DNA of 64,000 nucleotides from Anaerolineaceae bacterium (GCA_030653365.1 JAURZL010000001.1:62001-126000), one strand, 5' to 3'. Shown: positions 24,719 to 34,299, counted from the first letter of the stretch. The notes: generated by a model not told the origin, from the sequence alone. Numbers and translations: made by a program.

Positions 24719-25291
24719 TTATCCTGCCAATTCGTATGCACTCTTTACCCAATTAACCAACTCAGAATCAACTTCATTTAATTCTGTAAGGTAGACTTTA
24801 TACTGACACATCCCGCCTGGAGGTAACTCTACCAGACGTTCGGTTGCAGATAATCCTTTCATATTTAGTCCCACCTCTAACCTGCCTTTACTGCCAGGAC
24901 CGACCATCGCAAACTGTCTTTTCCTTCGAAGGCTCAAATACGTTTTCTTGGGGGCAATTTCAAAATCACCTAATTCTTGGATAGCTTTCATGACTGCATC
25001 ATGCAGGGGTCGCAAAGACAGTTTGGATCCTGAATAGATTTCGTTTAGATTTTCTTCAACAAAATTCGGGGAGGCTACTGCATTCATTTGTAATGTGTCT
25101 AAGAATACATGAACCAATGTGTTGGCGTCACCATGTCCCATCCCAAGATCTTTCTTGAGCATTTCACGAATTTCTCCATGTTTGGTCAGATTGCTTTTTC
25201 GGATGATATCAAATAATTCATCCATCGTTTTGCCGGATCTTTTCTGAAGATTCGCTATTTGGGTTTCAAATGCTTGATCAATTCCACTCAT
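24719..25291 (-). CDS. DUF4287/DUF5655 domain protein
   Basis: A 190-residue protein of unknown function. The N-terminal DUF4287-like helical part holds KRSGKTMDELFDIIRKSNL and GEIREMLKKDLGMGHGDAN. The C-terminal DUF5655-like part holds PLHDAVMKAIQELGDFEIAP, then KKTYLSLRRKRQFAMVGP. The ATG at 25291 is preferred because AAAGGAG lies five bases upstream; the frame is open to 25357 but without an SD. It is a single-gene unit. Confidence 0.85.
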   Translation of the reverse strand: MSGIDQAFETQIANLQKRSGKTMDELFDIIRKSNLTKHGEIREMLKKDLGMGHGDANTLVHVFLDTLQMNAVASPNFVEENLNEIYSGSKLSLRPLHDAVMKAIQELGDFEIAPKKTYLSLRRKRQFAMVGPGSKGRLEVGLNMKGLSATERLVELPPGGMCQYKVYLTELNEVDSELVNWVKSAYELAG

Positions 25292-25479
25292 CAGGACTCC
25301 TTTATCTCCATTATTTTCAGTAAAAAAAACAGTACTGAAAATAATAATTGAATTCAAGTGGTTGTAAAAGATTTGGATGGTTTAGCAGGAGGAATGTGAA
25401 ATTTTTTCTTTTTAAAAACCTTACATTTTCAAATTCTTACAAATCCATTTCGGATTAGGCGTTTATAAAATTAACACCA

Positions 25480-25521
25480 AAATCAGACTGATTAAACAAT
25501 AATTCCTGATCAGTCTGATTT
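25480..25521 (-). terminator. Terminator of the 57-residue membrane protein gene
   Basis: A 13-bp stem AAATCAGACTGAT / ATCAGTCTGATTT with a 16-nt loop, followed on the minus strand by TTGGTGTTAATTTT. It lies 27 bases after the small gene's stop codon. Confidence 0.75.
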
Positions 25522-25547
25522 CTCACTCAGTAAATTGTAATTAAAAC

Positions 25548-25721
25548 TTAAAGGTTTTTAGTTGCCGTTGCTACTAACATTAATACCAGTGCAATCACAA
25601 CCAACCAGAAACCGATAACGGCTGTAATGACAGGAATATCAGCAATTGTTGCCAAAACTCCCAATATACCAAGTACTAATGCGATATACCATGTAATAAC
25701 TTTTGGAGCGTTTAATCTCAT
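25548..25721 (-). CDS. Small two-helix membrane protein (57 residues)
   Basis: An open frame of 58 codons, MRLNAPKVITWYIALVLGIL onward, ending LMLVATATKNL and TAA. Two hydrophobic segments (about residues 10-27 and 31-51) are separated by a short Ala/Asp/Pro turn. AAGGAT lies six bases before the ATG and a good terminator follows, so it looks like a real monocistronic gene. I do not recognise a named family. It resembles small integral-membrane proteins annotated as hypothetical. The 270 bases upstream (25722-25992) are AT-rich with no gene. Confidence 0.7.
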   Translation of the reverse strand: MRLNAPKVITWYIALVLGILGVLATIADIPVITAVIGFWLVVIALVLMLVATATKNL

Positions 25722-25992
25722 CTTATCCTTCTCTCGTAACAGATTCTTTCTGATAAAAACAAGGTGATTAACCTTTAATTCCAGGATATTCTATAGAATT
25801 TTGAAAATTTGAAAACATAAAAGAATCGTAATATTCATTATAAGCTTTTCAGACAAATAAAAATACTAAAAATTGTAAATAATTTTTTTAAAAAACTATT
25901 ATCCAATTTTTTAGAAATCGTATCTGAAGTGAATGGTGAATTTTTTTCTAATGACTGAATTTCCATTAAACTTCTGAAACATTTATAGATTT

Positions 25993-27420
25993 TTAACCTG
26001 CTGGAAACAGTAGAATAAGTTCACTACCTTTTCCTAATTCGCTTTTTAATTGAATATTTCCACTCATTTTTTCCACCAGGACTTTTGCAATCGATAATCC
26101 TAATCCAAAACCAAGGAGTAGGGGTGAATCTTCAACCCGGTGAAAACGGTCGAAAACTTTGTCCAGTGTCTCTGGTGAAATTCCTTCACCTGAATCCTTA
26201 ACTCGGATTTCAATTTTTGAATCAACTTTTCTCGCCGATACCCAGATATCACTGCTTGAATGCTTGAGTGCATTATCTAGTCCGATCAGCAATATTTGTT
26301 TGAGTGCATCTCGATCCCCCAACAAGATCAGATTTGATTTAATATCTTGATGAATCATGCGTTTGGCATCCATTTGAATGGTCTGTCGGCAGGTTTCTTC
26401 AATCAAGTCTGATATGGAAATTTGTACATTCGCCAAATTCCGTCCAGTATCAGCACGAGCCATCACGAGTAATTCATTTACCAATCGGATTAAACGATCA
26501 CTCTCATCGACCATATCATTCAGGATATCCTCTTGAATATCGGCCGAAGTTGGTGGTTTGCGGAGTAACAAACCCAAATTCCCCCGTAAGGTGGTTAAAG
26601 GAGTCCGCAATTCATGGGATACATCAGCAACAAAATTTCGCTGCATTTCCAAAGAGTGTTCAACTTTTTGAAAAGCATCCTGAAGGCGGGAGAGCATTGC
26701 ATTAAAGGTGTTTGCTAATTGCCCAACCTCGTCATTTGGTCCCTGATGTTGAACCCGTTTCGAAAAATCGCGTTTCTCGCCAATTTCTCTGGCGGTTTGT
26801 GTAATCCGTTTAATAGGTTGCAAGGTTAATCCGGAGAAAAACCAACCAATTCCGAAGGCAACCAGGACGGTAAACAATCCTGCAAAAATTAAAGTTGTAG
26901 CAAGAGATTGTAAAGCTCTATCCCGTTCGGTCAATGGTCGTGCGACCTGAACAATATTTAATACCTCGCTATTGATTACAACAGATCGACTGTAGATCAA
27001 CATTCTATCTTCAGAAACTGTAGCAATCTCCCACCATTCCTGATGGCTTTGCAATGCTAAAAGTCCCTCTTCACTGAGCGGTAGTGCATCACCTTCTCTG
27101 CCAAATGGACTGGTGATCAGATTTCCCTGGATATCCAGCACACGTACGAGCTCACGTTCAGAGAAAAATTGAAATTCCTGTTCATTCGAAAATTTATCAA
27201 ACGGAATTGGAGGTATATTAGTAATGTTTGGTGGAGGTAAAGGTCGTGAATTGGTACGTTGAATGGCCTCGGAGAAGCGATTGGCAGACATGGAAATATC
27301 GTTTTTTAAAGAATTGATCGTATCCTGAGCCTGAACGGTGTATAACGCTATTCCAAAGATAGTTAAAGTGATCGCCAAAATCAATGTAAAAAGTAGAGTG
27401 AACCGGCTTCTTATGGACAT
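25993..27420 (-). CDS. Sensor histidine kinase (HAMP-HisKA-HATPase)
   Basis: A 475-residue membrane sensor kinase. The first membrane helix spans residues about 8-30, an extracytoplasmic sensor about 31-170, and the second helix about 172-197. A HAMP domain follows (about 198-250), then the HisKA phosphoacceptor FVADVSHELRTPLTTL with His about 269. The ATPase domain has an N box (IGLDNALKHS), a G1 box (VKDSGEGI) and G2 (LLGFGLGLSIAK). The start codon overlaps the response-regulator stop by one base, so the pair is coupled. The signal is unknown. The divergent neighbour is a VTC/DUF4956/CotH operon, a plausible target. Confidence 0.93.
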   Translation of the reverse strand: MSIRSRFTLLFTLILAITLTIFGIALYTVQAQDTINSLKNDISMSANRFSEAIQRTNSRPLPPPNITNIPPIPFDKFSNEQEFQFFSERELVRVLDIQGNLITSPFGREGDALPLSEEGLLALQSHQEWWEIATVSEDRMLIYSRSVVINSEVLNIVQVARPLTERDRALQSLATTLIFAGLFTVLVAFGIGWFFSGLTLQPIKRITQTAREIGEKRDFSKRVQHQGPNDEVGQLANTFNAMLSRLQDAFQKVEHSLEMQRNFVADVSHELRTPLTTLRGNLGLLLRKPPTSADIQEDILNDMVDESDRLIRLVNELLVMARADTGRNLANVQISISDLIEETCRQTIQMDAKRMIHQDIKSNLILLGDRDALKQILLIGLDNALKHSSSDIWVSARKVDSKIEIRVKDSGEGISPETLDKVFDRFHRVEDSPLLLGFGLGLSIAKVLVEKMSGNIQLKSELGKGSELILLFPAG

Positions 27421-28112
27421 TATTCCTCTCGCAGGACGTACCCAACACCTCGTACTGTTTGGATCAGGCGTGGCTCATTATTGGTTTCAAGTTTTTTTCT
27501 TAAATAACCAATATAGATCTCCAGAACATTATCATCACCCCCAAAGTCATAGCCCCATACATCATTCAATATTTGATTCCTTACAAGCACCAGTCTGGGA
27601 TGCCGTATCAATAATTGTAATAAGTTGAATTCCGTCACCGTCAGGCTAATACTTCTTTCACCTCGTTTTACCTCTCGCGTACCTGGGTCGAGGGATATAT
27701 CTGCATAAGTAAGTATCTTATTTTCAGATTTTTTCTCAACCCTTCTTAATAAAGCATGTACACGGGCAACCAATTCAGCAGGAGCAAATGGTTTGACCAG
27801 GTAATCATCCGCGCCACTTTCCAGGCCTTCCACCCGGTTTTCGATCGCATCTCGAGCTGTGAGCATCAAAACGATGGTCTGGTTTTCCTGGTCCCGCAGA
27901 CGTTGAATGAATGTTAATCCATCCATGATTGGCATCATCCAATCCAGGATAATCAGGTCTGGTTGGATATTCTGAACAATTGGCAATGCGTCTGCTCCAT
28001 TCGTCGCGGTAACCACATTTAAATTTTCGTACACAAGCGTGCGCTGTAGCATCTTCAGTAATTTTGGATCATCATCCACAATTAAAACATTTGGCATTTT
28101 CATCTCATTCAT
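27420..28112 (-). CDS. OmpR/PhoB-type response regulator
   Basis: A 230-residue regulator. The receiver domain spans residues about 7-120, with the acidic pocket DDD near 13-15, phosphoacceptor D57 in LIILDWMMP, and conserved Lys in LVKPFAPAEL. The C-terminal winged helix spans about 135-230 (LTVTEFNLLQLLIRHPRLVL, then RKKLE and VRGVGYVLR). It is the cognate partner of the histidine kinase just downstream. In-frame ATGs at codons 1 and 4 leave the exact start open. Confidence 0.94.
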   Translation of the reverse strand: MNEMKMPNVLIVDDDPKLLKMLQRTLVYENLNVVTATNGADALPIVQNIQPDLIILDWMMPIMDGLTFIQRLRDQENQTIVLMLTARDAIENRVEGLESGADDYLVKPFAPAELVARVHALLRRVEKKSENKILTYADISLDPGTREVKRGERSISLTVTEFNLLQLLIRHPRLVLVRNQILNDVWGYDFGGDDNVLEIYIGYLRKKLETNNEPRLIQTVRGVGYVLREE

Positions 28113-28246
28113 TCTAATCTTTTTATAGTTCTTTTCAATAATTTCCGGTTATTGTGTTAGTGGTGGAAAATTCTGGCTATAAACACCATACATTCCCGTT
28201 TTATTGAGTGGATACTGGACATCTCTAAGAATATATGGAAATGCTA

Positions 28247-28299
28247 TGAAATTGCTGTGAAAAATAGTCGACAGAAAATAACTCTCAGCAATTTCACAG
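28247..28299. promoter_or_regulatory. Nested inverted repeats between divergent operons
   Basis: TGAAATTGCTG (28247-28257) is the exact complement of CAGCAATTTCA (28286-28296). CTGTGAAA / TTTCACAG (28255-28262 / 28292-28299) forms a second, overlapping pair. It sits in the 286-base gap between the two-component system and the VTC gene, so it is a candidate response-regulator binding region or a leader hairpin. Confidence 0.5.
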
Positions 28300-28413
28300 T
28301 TTATTCTTTGTTTTCTCACAGGCTGTAATCATAGAATTCAAAAGAGATAGGAACTTTTTTCAGGTTCACATCCGTTATTCTGGTATGAAAGTATTAAGAT
28401 GAGGAATCAATTT

Positions 28414-29169
28414 GTGTCTACATTAAGTCATAGCATCCGTAATTTTAATCGCTTTGAATTGAAATATCTGATTACTTTGAGACAGGCGGAAATGTTACGC
28501 TCTTCCATAAGCGACTATCTTCATCCCGATGAGAACGGCAATGGAAATGGTAATTATTTGTTAACCAGTCTCTACTATGACTCTCCAGATTACAGTTGTT
28601 ATTGGGAAAAGATGGACGGTGTTCGATTCCGGCGAAAACTCAGACTGCGTCATTATCAAACACAGGAAAAGATAAATGATAACACACCTGTTTTCGTTGA
28701 AATTAAGCAAAGGTATGACAGAGTTACACAAAAACGCCGGGTTACCCTTTCTTATCAACAAGCGCTGTTGTTGTGTAATCAACGTCAATTGCCTGATCAA
28801 ATTTCTTTAAAAGATATACCAGTCATCCAGGAAATCAGTGGGTTCATCTGGCAATATAATCTTCAACCCGTCAGTATCGTCAGGTATCAGAGACAGGCAT
28901 TTGTGGGGAGTGATTTTGATCTTGGTTTACGTATCACATTTGATACACAAATGAGTTCTCAAACGAGACAACTTGATTTAATGCATGAACCTGATTTATA
29001 TCCCATGTTTTCACCGGATCAGGTGATCATGGAAATCAAAGTAAATGAGCGCATACCATATTGGTTGACTGAAATGGTCGCGAATCATAACTTGAGACTG
29101 GTGCGTGTCAGCAAATACTGCCGCAGCATAGATATAGCGAAAGACTACAGTCCCTATTCAAAATCATAA
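28414..29169 (+). CDS. VTC domain protein (polyphosphate polymerase-like)
   Basis: A roughly 251-residue protein with the VTC (triphosphate tunnel) fold. NRFELKYLIT near the N-terminus matches the first tunnel strand. YYDSPDYSCYWEKMDGVRFR and KLRLRHY give basic tunnel strands, FVEIKQRYDR contributes an acidic/basic strand, and VIMEIKVN is the late acidic strand. In yeast Vtc4 this fold makes polyphosphate from ATP. The GTG at 28414 has GAGGA eight bases upstream and is preferred; an ATG at 28399 lacks an SD. It is the first gene of the VTC-DUF4956-CotH triplet, a recurrent bacterial gene set. Confidence 0.85.
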   Translation: MSTLSHSIRNFNRFELKYLITLRQAEMLRSSISDYLHPDENGNGNGNYLLTSLYYDSPDYSCYWEKMDGVRFRRKLRLRHYQTQEKINDNTPVFVEIKQRYDRVTQKRRVTLSYQQALLLCNQRQLPDQISLKDIPVIQEISGFIWQYNLQPVSIVRYQRQAFVGSDFDLGLRITFDTQMSSQTRQLDLMHEPDLYPMFSPDQVIMEIKVNERIPYWLTEMVANHNLRLVRVSKYCRSIDIAKDYSPYSKS

Positions 29170-29191
29170 ATTTATTTCAAGGAGTACTTAA

Positions 29192-29872
29192 ATGGATATT
29201 TTTAATTTTCAAGAATTAACCGGAGAATTTACTGTATTAGATGTCGTGATTGTGATGATACTCAGTTTTGTATTGAGTGCTTTTATTGGTTGGGTTTACA
29301 AAAAAACTCACCGTGGGACATCTTATACGCAAAGTTACGTTTTCACGCTGGTTATTAATGGTATGGTTGTTGCTCTGGTTATGATGATTGTGGGATCCAA
29401 TATTGCCCGTGCTTTTTCTCTGGTCGGCGCTTTATCGATCATCAGATTTCGTAATGCAGTTAAAGAAACCAGGGATGTTGGGTTTATCTTTTTCACGATG
29501 GCAATTGGAATGGCAGTCGGTACCAAGTTTTATTTTCTTGCAATCGTTGCCGCTGTTGTCATCAGTCTAATGATCCTTCTGATGACACGCTTCAATTGGT
29601 TTGCAAGAGAAATGGCCAGCCAAATATTACGAGTTCAGGTACCCAATGGAGTATTTTTTGATCAGCTATTCGATTCTCCATTTCTGAAGTACACCACTTC
29701 ATCCGAATTGATCAGTGTTGATTCTATACATAGTGGAATGTTGACGGAGTTAACCTATAGTATTGGGATGAAAAAATCAAATCAGATTCAGGAATTCCTA
29801 ACCGAAATCAAGAATTTGAACGGCAATAATAAAGTGACATTAATTGCTGGGTACAACAATACTGATTTATAG
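29192..29872 (+). CDS. DUF4956 membrane protein
   Basis: A 226-residue protein with four hydrophobic helices in the first 130 residues (VVIVMILSFVLSAFIGWVY, VINGMVVALVMMIVGSNIA, FIFFTMAIGMAVGTKFYFL and a following one) and a soluble C-terminal domain. ARAFSLVGALSIIRFRNAVK is the conserved family segment. AAGGAG precedes the ATG. It lies between the VTC and CotH genes, as is usual for this family. The biochemical role is unknown; it may form the membrane part of a VTC-like complex. Confidence 0.88.
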   Translation: MDIFNFQELTGEFTVLDVVIVMILSFVLSAFIGWVYKKTHRGTSYTQSYVFTLVINGMVVALVMMIVGSNIARAFSLVGALSIIRFRNAVKETRDVGFIFFTMAIGMAVGTKFYFLAIVAAVVISLMILLMTRFNWFAREMASQILRVQVPNGVFFDQLFDSPFLKYTTSSELISVDSIHSGMLTELTYSIGMKKSNQIQEFLTEIKNLNGNNKVTLIAGYNNTDL

Positions 29873-29887
29873 AAAAGTTGGTGATCG

Positions 29888-31519
29888 ATGAGCCTGACAT
29901 TTAGACGTTCTTATCCAATAATAGTTCTCGTGATAATTGTTCTATCAATACTTGTGTTCCTGATCGGGGATCAACGGGTTATTGCTTACACCACCCAGAC
30001 AAATTCGAAGTTGAGTTCCCAAAAAACAGGGACAGGGATTGATTTTACGAATAATGTCGCAGTTTTGGATGATTCAATCGTCCACAGTATAGAAGTCTTA
30101 ATGACTGACGAAGAGTATGACAAAATGATCTTGACTTATCAAGAGACCGGATTGAAAGAATATTTCAAAGTGGATGTTATCATCGATGGAATCCGGATCA
30201 ATGAAGTGGGTATCCGACTGAAAGGTAATGCTTCTTTACGCACATCAGTTGGTGGTGGAATGGGTGGTCCCGGGGGAGGGCGTAATTTTCCAGGAGGCGT
30301 TCCTGATTTAGAAGGATTTCAACAGCAACTGCCACAGGAAGGCCAGCTGCCTGGATTTCCGGGAGGAAGAGAAATACCAGAGGGGTTTCAAATGCCAATC
30401 CCTGAAGAATTACCGCAAGATGGTCAGGAACCACCTGCGCTTGAAAACCAATTGAGAGATATCCCGGAAAATTTACAAATCCCTGGTAATCAAGGATTTG
30501 AGCGGATTAATCCCTTTGCGACTACTGATGGTGAGGTAAAAATTCCTTACATGATTAAATTTGATGAGTTTATTGAAGGACAAACCTATCAGGGGTATAC
30601 AGCTATTGCCCTTCGTACATATGGTGCTTCTTCCGATGCAGCTCTGCTGCAGGAACCTTTGACGAATCAGGTAGCCCGAATAGCAGGAATACCAGCAACC
30701 AACACAGCTTTTACAGGGTTCAAAATCAATGCGGAAGAAGAAAAATTATATGTTATTTCCGAATTGGTTAACCAGGTTTACCTGAATCAAAATTTCTCCA
30801 ATCCAAATGGTATTTTATACAAAGCTGAAATTGGTTCGACGCTAAATTATAAAGGAGACGATCCCAGCATCTATGCAGGTAGTTTTACACAACAAACCCG
30901 AAATAATGATGCTGACTTATTGCCTTTAATTTCCTTTATGAAGTTTTTAGAAGAATCGAATGATCAAACTTTTGAATCAGAATTACCGGAATGGCTGGAT
31001 GTTGATTCTTTCGCCACCTACCTGGCTGTCAATGCATTGGCGGTGAATACAGATTCGATGATTGGTATGAATAACAATTTTTACCTGTATTATGATGATG
31101 TTGGAAGGATATTCACAGTGCTAATCTGGGATGCAAATGAAAGTTTTGGAAAACTGGGTGGTGCAGCTACATTTGATATTTCCCTTAAGAATATTCAAAC
31201 AGGTTTACCAGGGGGAGGAGCAGGTGGTAGGATGGGTGGTGGTATGGGTGGTGGTCAAAATGTATTAATTTCCCGTTTCCTCGGAAATGCGACCTTTAAA
31301 TCTCTTTACGAAGATAAATTAAAATTGGTATATGAACATGTCTTTCAAGGTGATGGATTGGTATCCATGGTGAATCAGTATTCGGATCTTATCCATTCAG
31401 TCAATGAAGAAAGAAGTCTGGTCGATCTGGATGCTTATGATCAGGCAGTCGAGGATTTACTGAATTTTATTGCCCAACGTCAGGAATACCTGGATACACA
31501 AACTTCGCTAACTGAATAA
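29888..31519 (+). CDS. CotH-like kinase-fold surface protein
   Basis: A 543-residue exported protein of the CotH family. An N-terminal membrane helix (IIVLVIIVLSILVFLIG) anchors it outside the cell. CotH-type motifs include VGIRLKGNASLR near 107-118, PYMIKFDEFI, an ISELVNQVYLNQNF strand, and the active-site-like VLIWDANESFG near 413-423. Two low-complexity Gly/Met/Pro/Gln-rich inserts occur at about 119-200 and 440-456. CotH of Bacillus is an atypical protein kinase, so protein phosphorylation outside the membrane is possible but not shown. It completes the VTC-DUF4956-CotH triplet. Confidence 0.88.
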   Translation: MSLTFRRSYPIIVLVIIVLSILVFLIGDQRVIAYTTQTNSKLSSQKTGTGIDFTNNVAVLDDSIVHSIEVLMTDEEYDKMILTYQETGLKEYFKVDVIIDGIRINEVGIRLKGNASLRTSVGGGMGGPGGGRNFPGGVPDLEGFQQQLPQEGQLPGFPGGREIPEGFQMPIPEELPQDGQEPPALENQLRDIPENLQIPGNQGFERINPFATTDGEVKIPYMIKFDEFIEGQTYQGYTAIALRTYGASSDAALLQEPLTNQVARIAGIPATNTAFTGFKINAEEEKLYVISELVNQVYLNQNFSNPNGILYKAEIGSTLNYKGDDPSIYAGSFTQQTRNNDADLLPLISFMKFLEESNDQTFESELPEWLDVDSFATYLAVNALAVNTDSMIGMNNNFYLYYDDVGRIFTVLIWDANESFGKLGGAATFDISLKNIQTGLPGGGAGGRMGGGMGGGQNVLISRFLGNATFKSLYEDKLKLVYEHVFQGDGLVSMVNQYSDLIHSVNEERSLVDLDAYDQAVEDLLNFIAQRQEYLDTQTSLTE

Positions 31520-31652
31520 TTCTCACCCCTTCTTCAAATCCCTTATCTCAGATGGGGGATTTTTAATTTGTATAATATTTTCAGATAGAAGGAGGGAGAA
31601 ATCGAATAAAATTAGTGTATCTTATTTCTGAATAAATGATCAGGGGTTACTG

Positions 31653-33026
31653 ATGAATTCTTCTCCTACAAGTGAACCGGCGATTTCGAAAAAAAGTCCA
31701 GCCAGCCCAGGTTTATTCAAACTTCTTTCCTCCTTACCAAAACTGCGCGATGACACGCTTGGGTTTCTTGAACATGCTGGTAAACAATATGGAGATTTAA
31801 TCCATTTCAAAATCGGTCCACTGAATGCATTTGTGCTCAGCCATCCCACCTATATCCAGCATGTACTGCAGGATAACAACAAAAATTTCACCAAAGATAC
31901 ATTTCAATACAATGGCCTATCAAAAGTGACCGGGCGCGGTCTTCTGACTAGTGATGGGGACTTATGGTTGCAACAACGAAGGCGTATGCAGCCTGCTTTT
32001 CATCGTCAGCGCATTAATGGCTTTGGAGCATTAATGTCAGATGCAGCTGTCCGTAAAGCCAATGAATGGCAGACGGGTCAAAGCATTGATGTTGATCGAG
32101 AGATGATGGAACTGGCTTTAGAAATCCTGGGAAAAGCTTTATTAGGGGTGGATCTACGTACAGAGGCTCCGACCTTGACCTCAGCTGTGCTGGTCGCGCT
32201 GGATCACGTGGTGCATTCGTTTAAATCACCGGACATTCTACCGACATTTTTCAATACACCACGTCGTAGAAAATTTAAACAGGCTATAAAAACCCTGGAT
32301 AGCGCAGTCCAGGAGATCATTGATCATCACCGGGCTAAAAAGGATGGCTCTTTGGATGCTAAATCCTTACTGGATGTGATGCTGTATTCTACCGATGACA
32401 ACAATCAAACCATGAGTGATCAACAGGTTCGTGATGAGTTAATCACCATTCTGATCGCCGGGCATGAAACGGTTGCCAGTGCGCTTACCTGGGCTTGTTA
32501 CCTGCTTGCCAGCAATCCACCGGCAGAGGAACGTTTACATCAGGAGTTAGAGGTGGTACTGGAAGGGCGGGCTCCAACAGTGGAAGATTTACCGGCTTTG
32601 GACTTCACCCGCAGAGTCTTTGATGAAGCGTTGCGATTATATCCACCTGCCTGGTTGGTGACTCGCAAAGCTGTTCAGGATGATGTCATCGCTGGTGTTA
32701 AGATTCCCGCAGGCTCTTTACTCGTAGTAAGCATTACCAATGTGCATAAAAACGCAAATTTCTGGGAAAAACCACTAACCTTTAACTCCGATCGCTTTTT
32801 GCCGGACCAATCCAATCAGCGTCCCAAATTTTCCTATCTGCCATTTGGTGGTGGCCCACGTCTTTGTATTGGTAATTATTTTGCTCTTTTAGAAGGCCCC
32901 CTGGTACTGGCATCCATTTATCAAAAACACAGCCTAAAATTGAATCCAGGTCAAAAGGTTCTGGTGGATGCTTTGGTTACCTTACGACCACGCGATGGGC
33001 TGCCTATGCAGGTTGTGGATTGGTAA
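31653..33026 (+). CDS. Cytochrome P450, possibly carotenoid hydroxylase
   Basis: A 457-residue soluble P450. The I-helix oxygen-binding motif ILIAGHETVASAL is near residues 268-280. The ExxR motif lies in FDEALRLYPP near 329-338, and the heme-thiolate loop FGGGPRLCIGNYFA near 403-416 carries the Cys ligand. All core motifs are intact. It is convergent with lycopene cyclase (one base between stop codons) and next to crtI, a context seen for carotenoid-hydroxylating P450s of the CYP175 type from Thermus. Beta-carotene ring hydroxylation is therefore the favoured role, by inference. A TTGTATAA element lies about 85 bases upstream. Confidence 0.9.
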   Translation: MNSSPTSEPAISKKSPASPGLFKLLSSLPKLRDDTLGFLEHAGKQYGDLIHFKIGPLNAFVLSHPTYIQHVLQDNNKNFTKDTFQYNGLSKVTGRGLLTSDGDLWLQQRRRMQPAFHRQRINGFGALMSDAAVRKANEWQTGQSIDVDREMMELALEILGKALLGVDLRTEAPTLTSAVLVALDHVVHSFKSPDILPTFFNTPRRRKFKQAIKTLDSAVQEIIDHHRAKKDGSLDAKSLLDVMLYSTDDNNQTMSDQQVRDELITILIAGHETVASALTWACYLLASNPPAEERLHQELEVVLEGRAPTVEDLPALDFTRRVFDEALRLYPPAWLVTRKAVQDDVIAGVKIPAGSLLVVSITNVHKNANFWEKPLTFNSDRFLPDQSNQRPKFSYLPFGGGPRLCIGNYFALLEGPLVLASIYQKHSLKLNPGQKVLVDALVTLRPRDGLPMQVVDW

Positions 33027-33027
33027 G

Positions 33028-34200
33028 CTAGATTTTTTTCATCAAATAGACTCGCACCAAAGCCTGCAAAAAAGGCAGTGGTGGCAAAGAAGCAATCAAG
33101 GATATATCCTCCCAAATTGTGGCGTCTTCATCCAGAAATCGGAATACGCGCATAATCGGGTTCTTTTGAAAAAGTTTACTGAAGATGTTTTTCATTTTGT
33201 CACCCTGCCGGAAAAGGATTTGCAGCAGCAGGATATCATAGAACAGGTACCGTCCTGGCGATTTTCGGATTTTGAAGGGGTTATCGTATTGCTCCAATGC
33301 AGAAACTATCTCGCGTGCATCCCGTTGCATTCGTTTGAAAGCATATCCGGAAGATGGCTTGACCAGTCCACCGCGGGTGCCGATGTTCATGACCCGTTTT
33401 CCGGCTTTGCGCTGGAACGGATAATCTGTCATGGGGATCACACCGCTTTCCTCGAAAAGGATTGAATAATTATCGATGCCCAGATTGTTTTTGATATAGA
33501 TGCGCATTGCCTCTTCATATTCTGCTTCAGTGAGAAGAGCAGCCGAGAAGATGGTGTATTCGATCATGGCTTCGTTTTTCGAAAAAGGCAGGATGTAGAA
33601 GAAACGCAGGCTATCTTTTTGAAGTGTCTCAAAATCGAAGAGAGTCATGTGTTTCGGGTCAAAAAATTCTTCCTGGATTTTTATCCGCCAGCCTAAAAAG
33701 TGTTGTTTCAGATCATGCTGTTTTTGTGGATCAATTTTTATTTCACCTGGCTTAATGATGCTATTGAAAACCCATTTACCCGTATATTCTTCTCCGTTCA
33801 CCCAAACGGTTGCTTGATCCTGTTGGCTCTCGATTCTCTCCACATCTCCCAGTATAAATTCTACATTGGGATACTTGGAGAATTGATGACGAGCGTGATT
33901 GTAAAAATCCAGTCCACTGACCATCCAGTACTTCCAGCCTGGTTCACCATCCTGAGCGAGATCAAAATTTTGCTGGAATGATTCACTTCGCACAGTCAAT
34001 TTTTTCCAGGAATATCGGGCGATGGAGGTAAATGGAGTTGTTTCATCACCCCAAAAACACCAGGTACGATCATCTTTTTGCTTTGTATCGCTATCAATGA
34101 TCAAGATCGAATGGTGTTGAAAGCGGCTATCCAATAATGCCAGCGCTAATCCCAAGCCAGCACCACCACCCCCCGCAATGATAAAATCATAATTTTTCAT
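33028..34200 (-). CDS. crtY: Lycopene cyclase (CrtY/CrtL type)
   Basis: A 390-residue FAD-dependent lycopene beta-cyclase that closes the ends of lycopene to beta-ionone rings. The dinucleotide motif GGGGAGLGLA lies at residues 11-20. DRTWCFWGDET near 45-55 is the typical CrtY segment, MIEYTIFS near 216-223 is the catalytic-loop region, and GTRGGLVKPSSGYAF near 276-290 is the second conserved flavin-contact region. It is divergent from crtI across a 99-base region that carries a TTGTA direct repeat. Beta-carotene made here could be cleaved to retinal for the heliorhodopsin, although no dioxygenase is present in the window. Confidence 0.92.
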   Translation of the reverse strand: MKNYDFIIAGGGGAGLGLALALLDSRFQHHSILIIDSDTKQKDDRTWCFWGDETTPFTSIARYSWKKLTVRSESFQQNFDLAQDGEPGWKYWMVSGLDFYNHARHQFSKYPNVEFILGDVERIESQQDQATVWVNGEEYTGKWVFNSIIKPGEIKIDPQKQHDLKQHFLGWRIKIQEEFFDPKHMTLFDFETLQKDSLRFFYILPFSKNEAMIEYTIFSAALLTEAEYEEAMRIYIKNNLGIDNYSILFEESGVIPMTDYPFQRKAGKRVMNIGTRGGLVKPSSGYAFKRMQRDAREIVSALEQYDNPFKIRKSPGRYLFYDILLLQILFRQGDKMKNIFSKLFQKNPIMRVFRFLDEDATIWEDISLIASLPPLPFLQALVRVYLMKKI

Positions 34201-34241
34201 GATGTGGATTATACAATTCTCTTGTTATTTCTATATAAACA

Positions 34242-34260
34242 TTGTACAAAGTTTGTAGAT
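34242..34260 (+). promoter_or_regulatory. TTGTA direct repeat, site 1 (crtY/crtI)
   Basis: TTGTACAA-AGT-TTGTAGAT, two octamers 11 bp apart, centred about 50 bases upstream of crtI and 50 of crtY. The same architecture recurs at 46933 and 52480. A TATAAT box (34208-34213, minus strand) may serve crtY. Confidence 0.6.
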
Positions 34261-34299
34261 GATATTCACAGAATAACCCAGAAAGATTAAAATAACTTT

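Noticed and set aside
30240..30440. Gly/Pro/Gln-rich repeat in the CotH-like gene as a separate repeat element or CRISPR-like array
   Set aside because: Units are irregular and in frame; it is a low-complexity protein linker. No CRISPR array was seen anywhere in the window.
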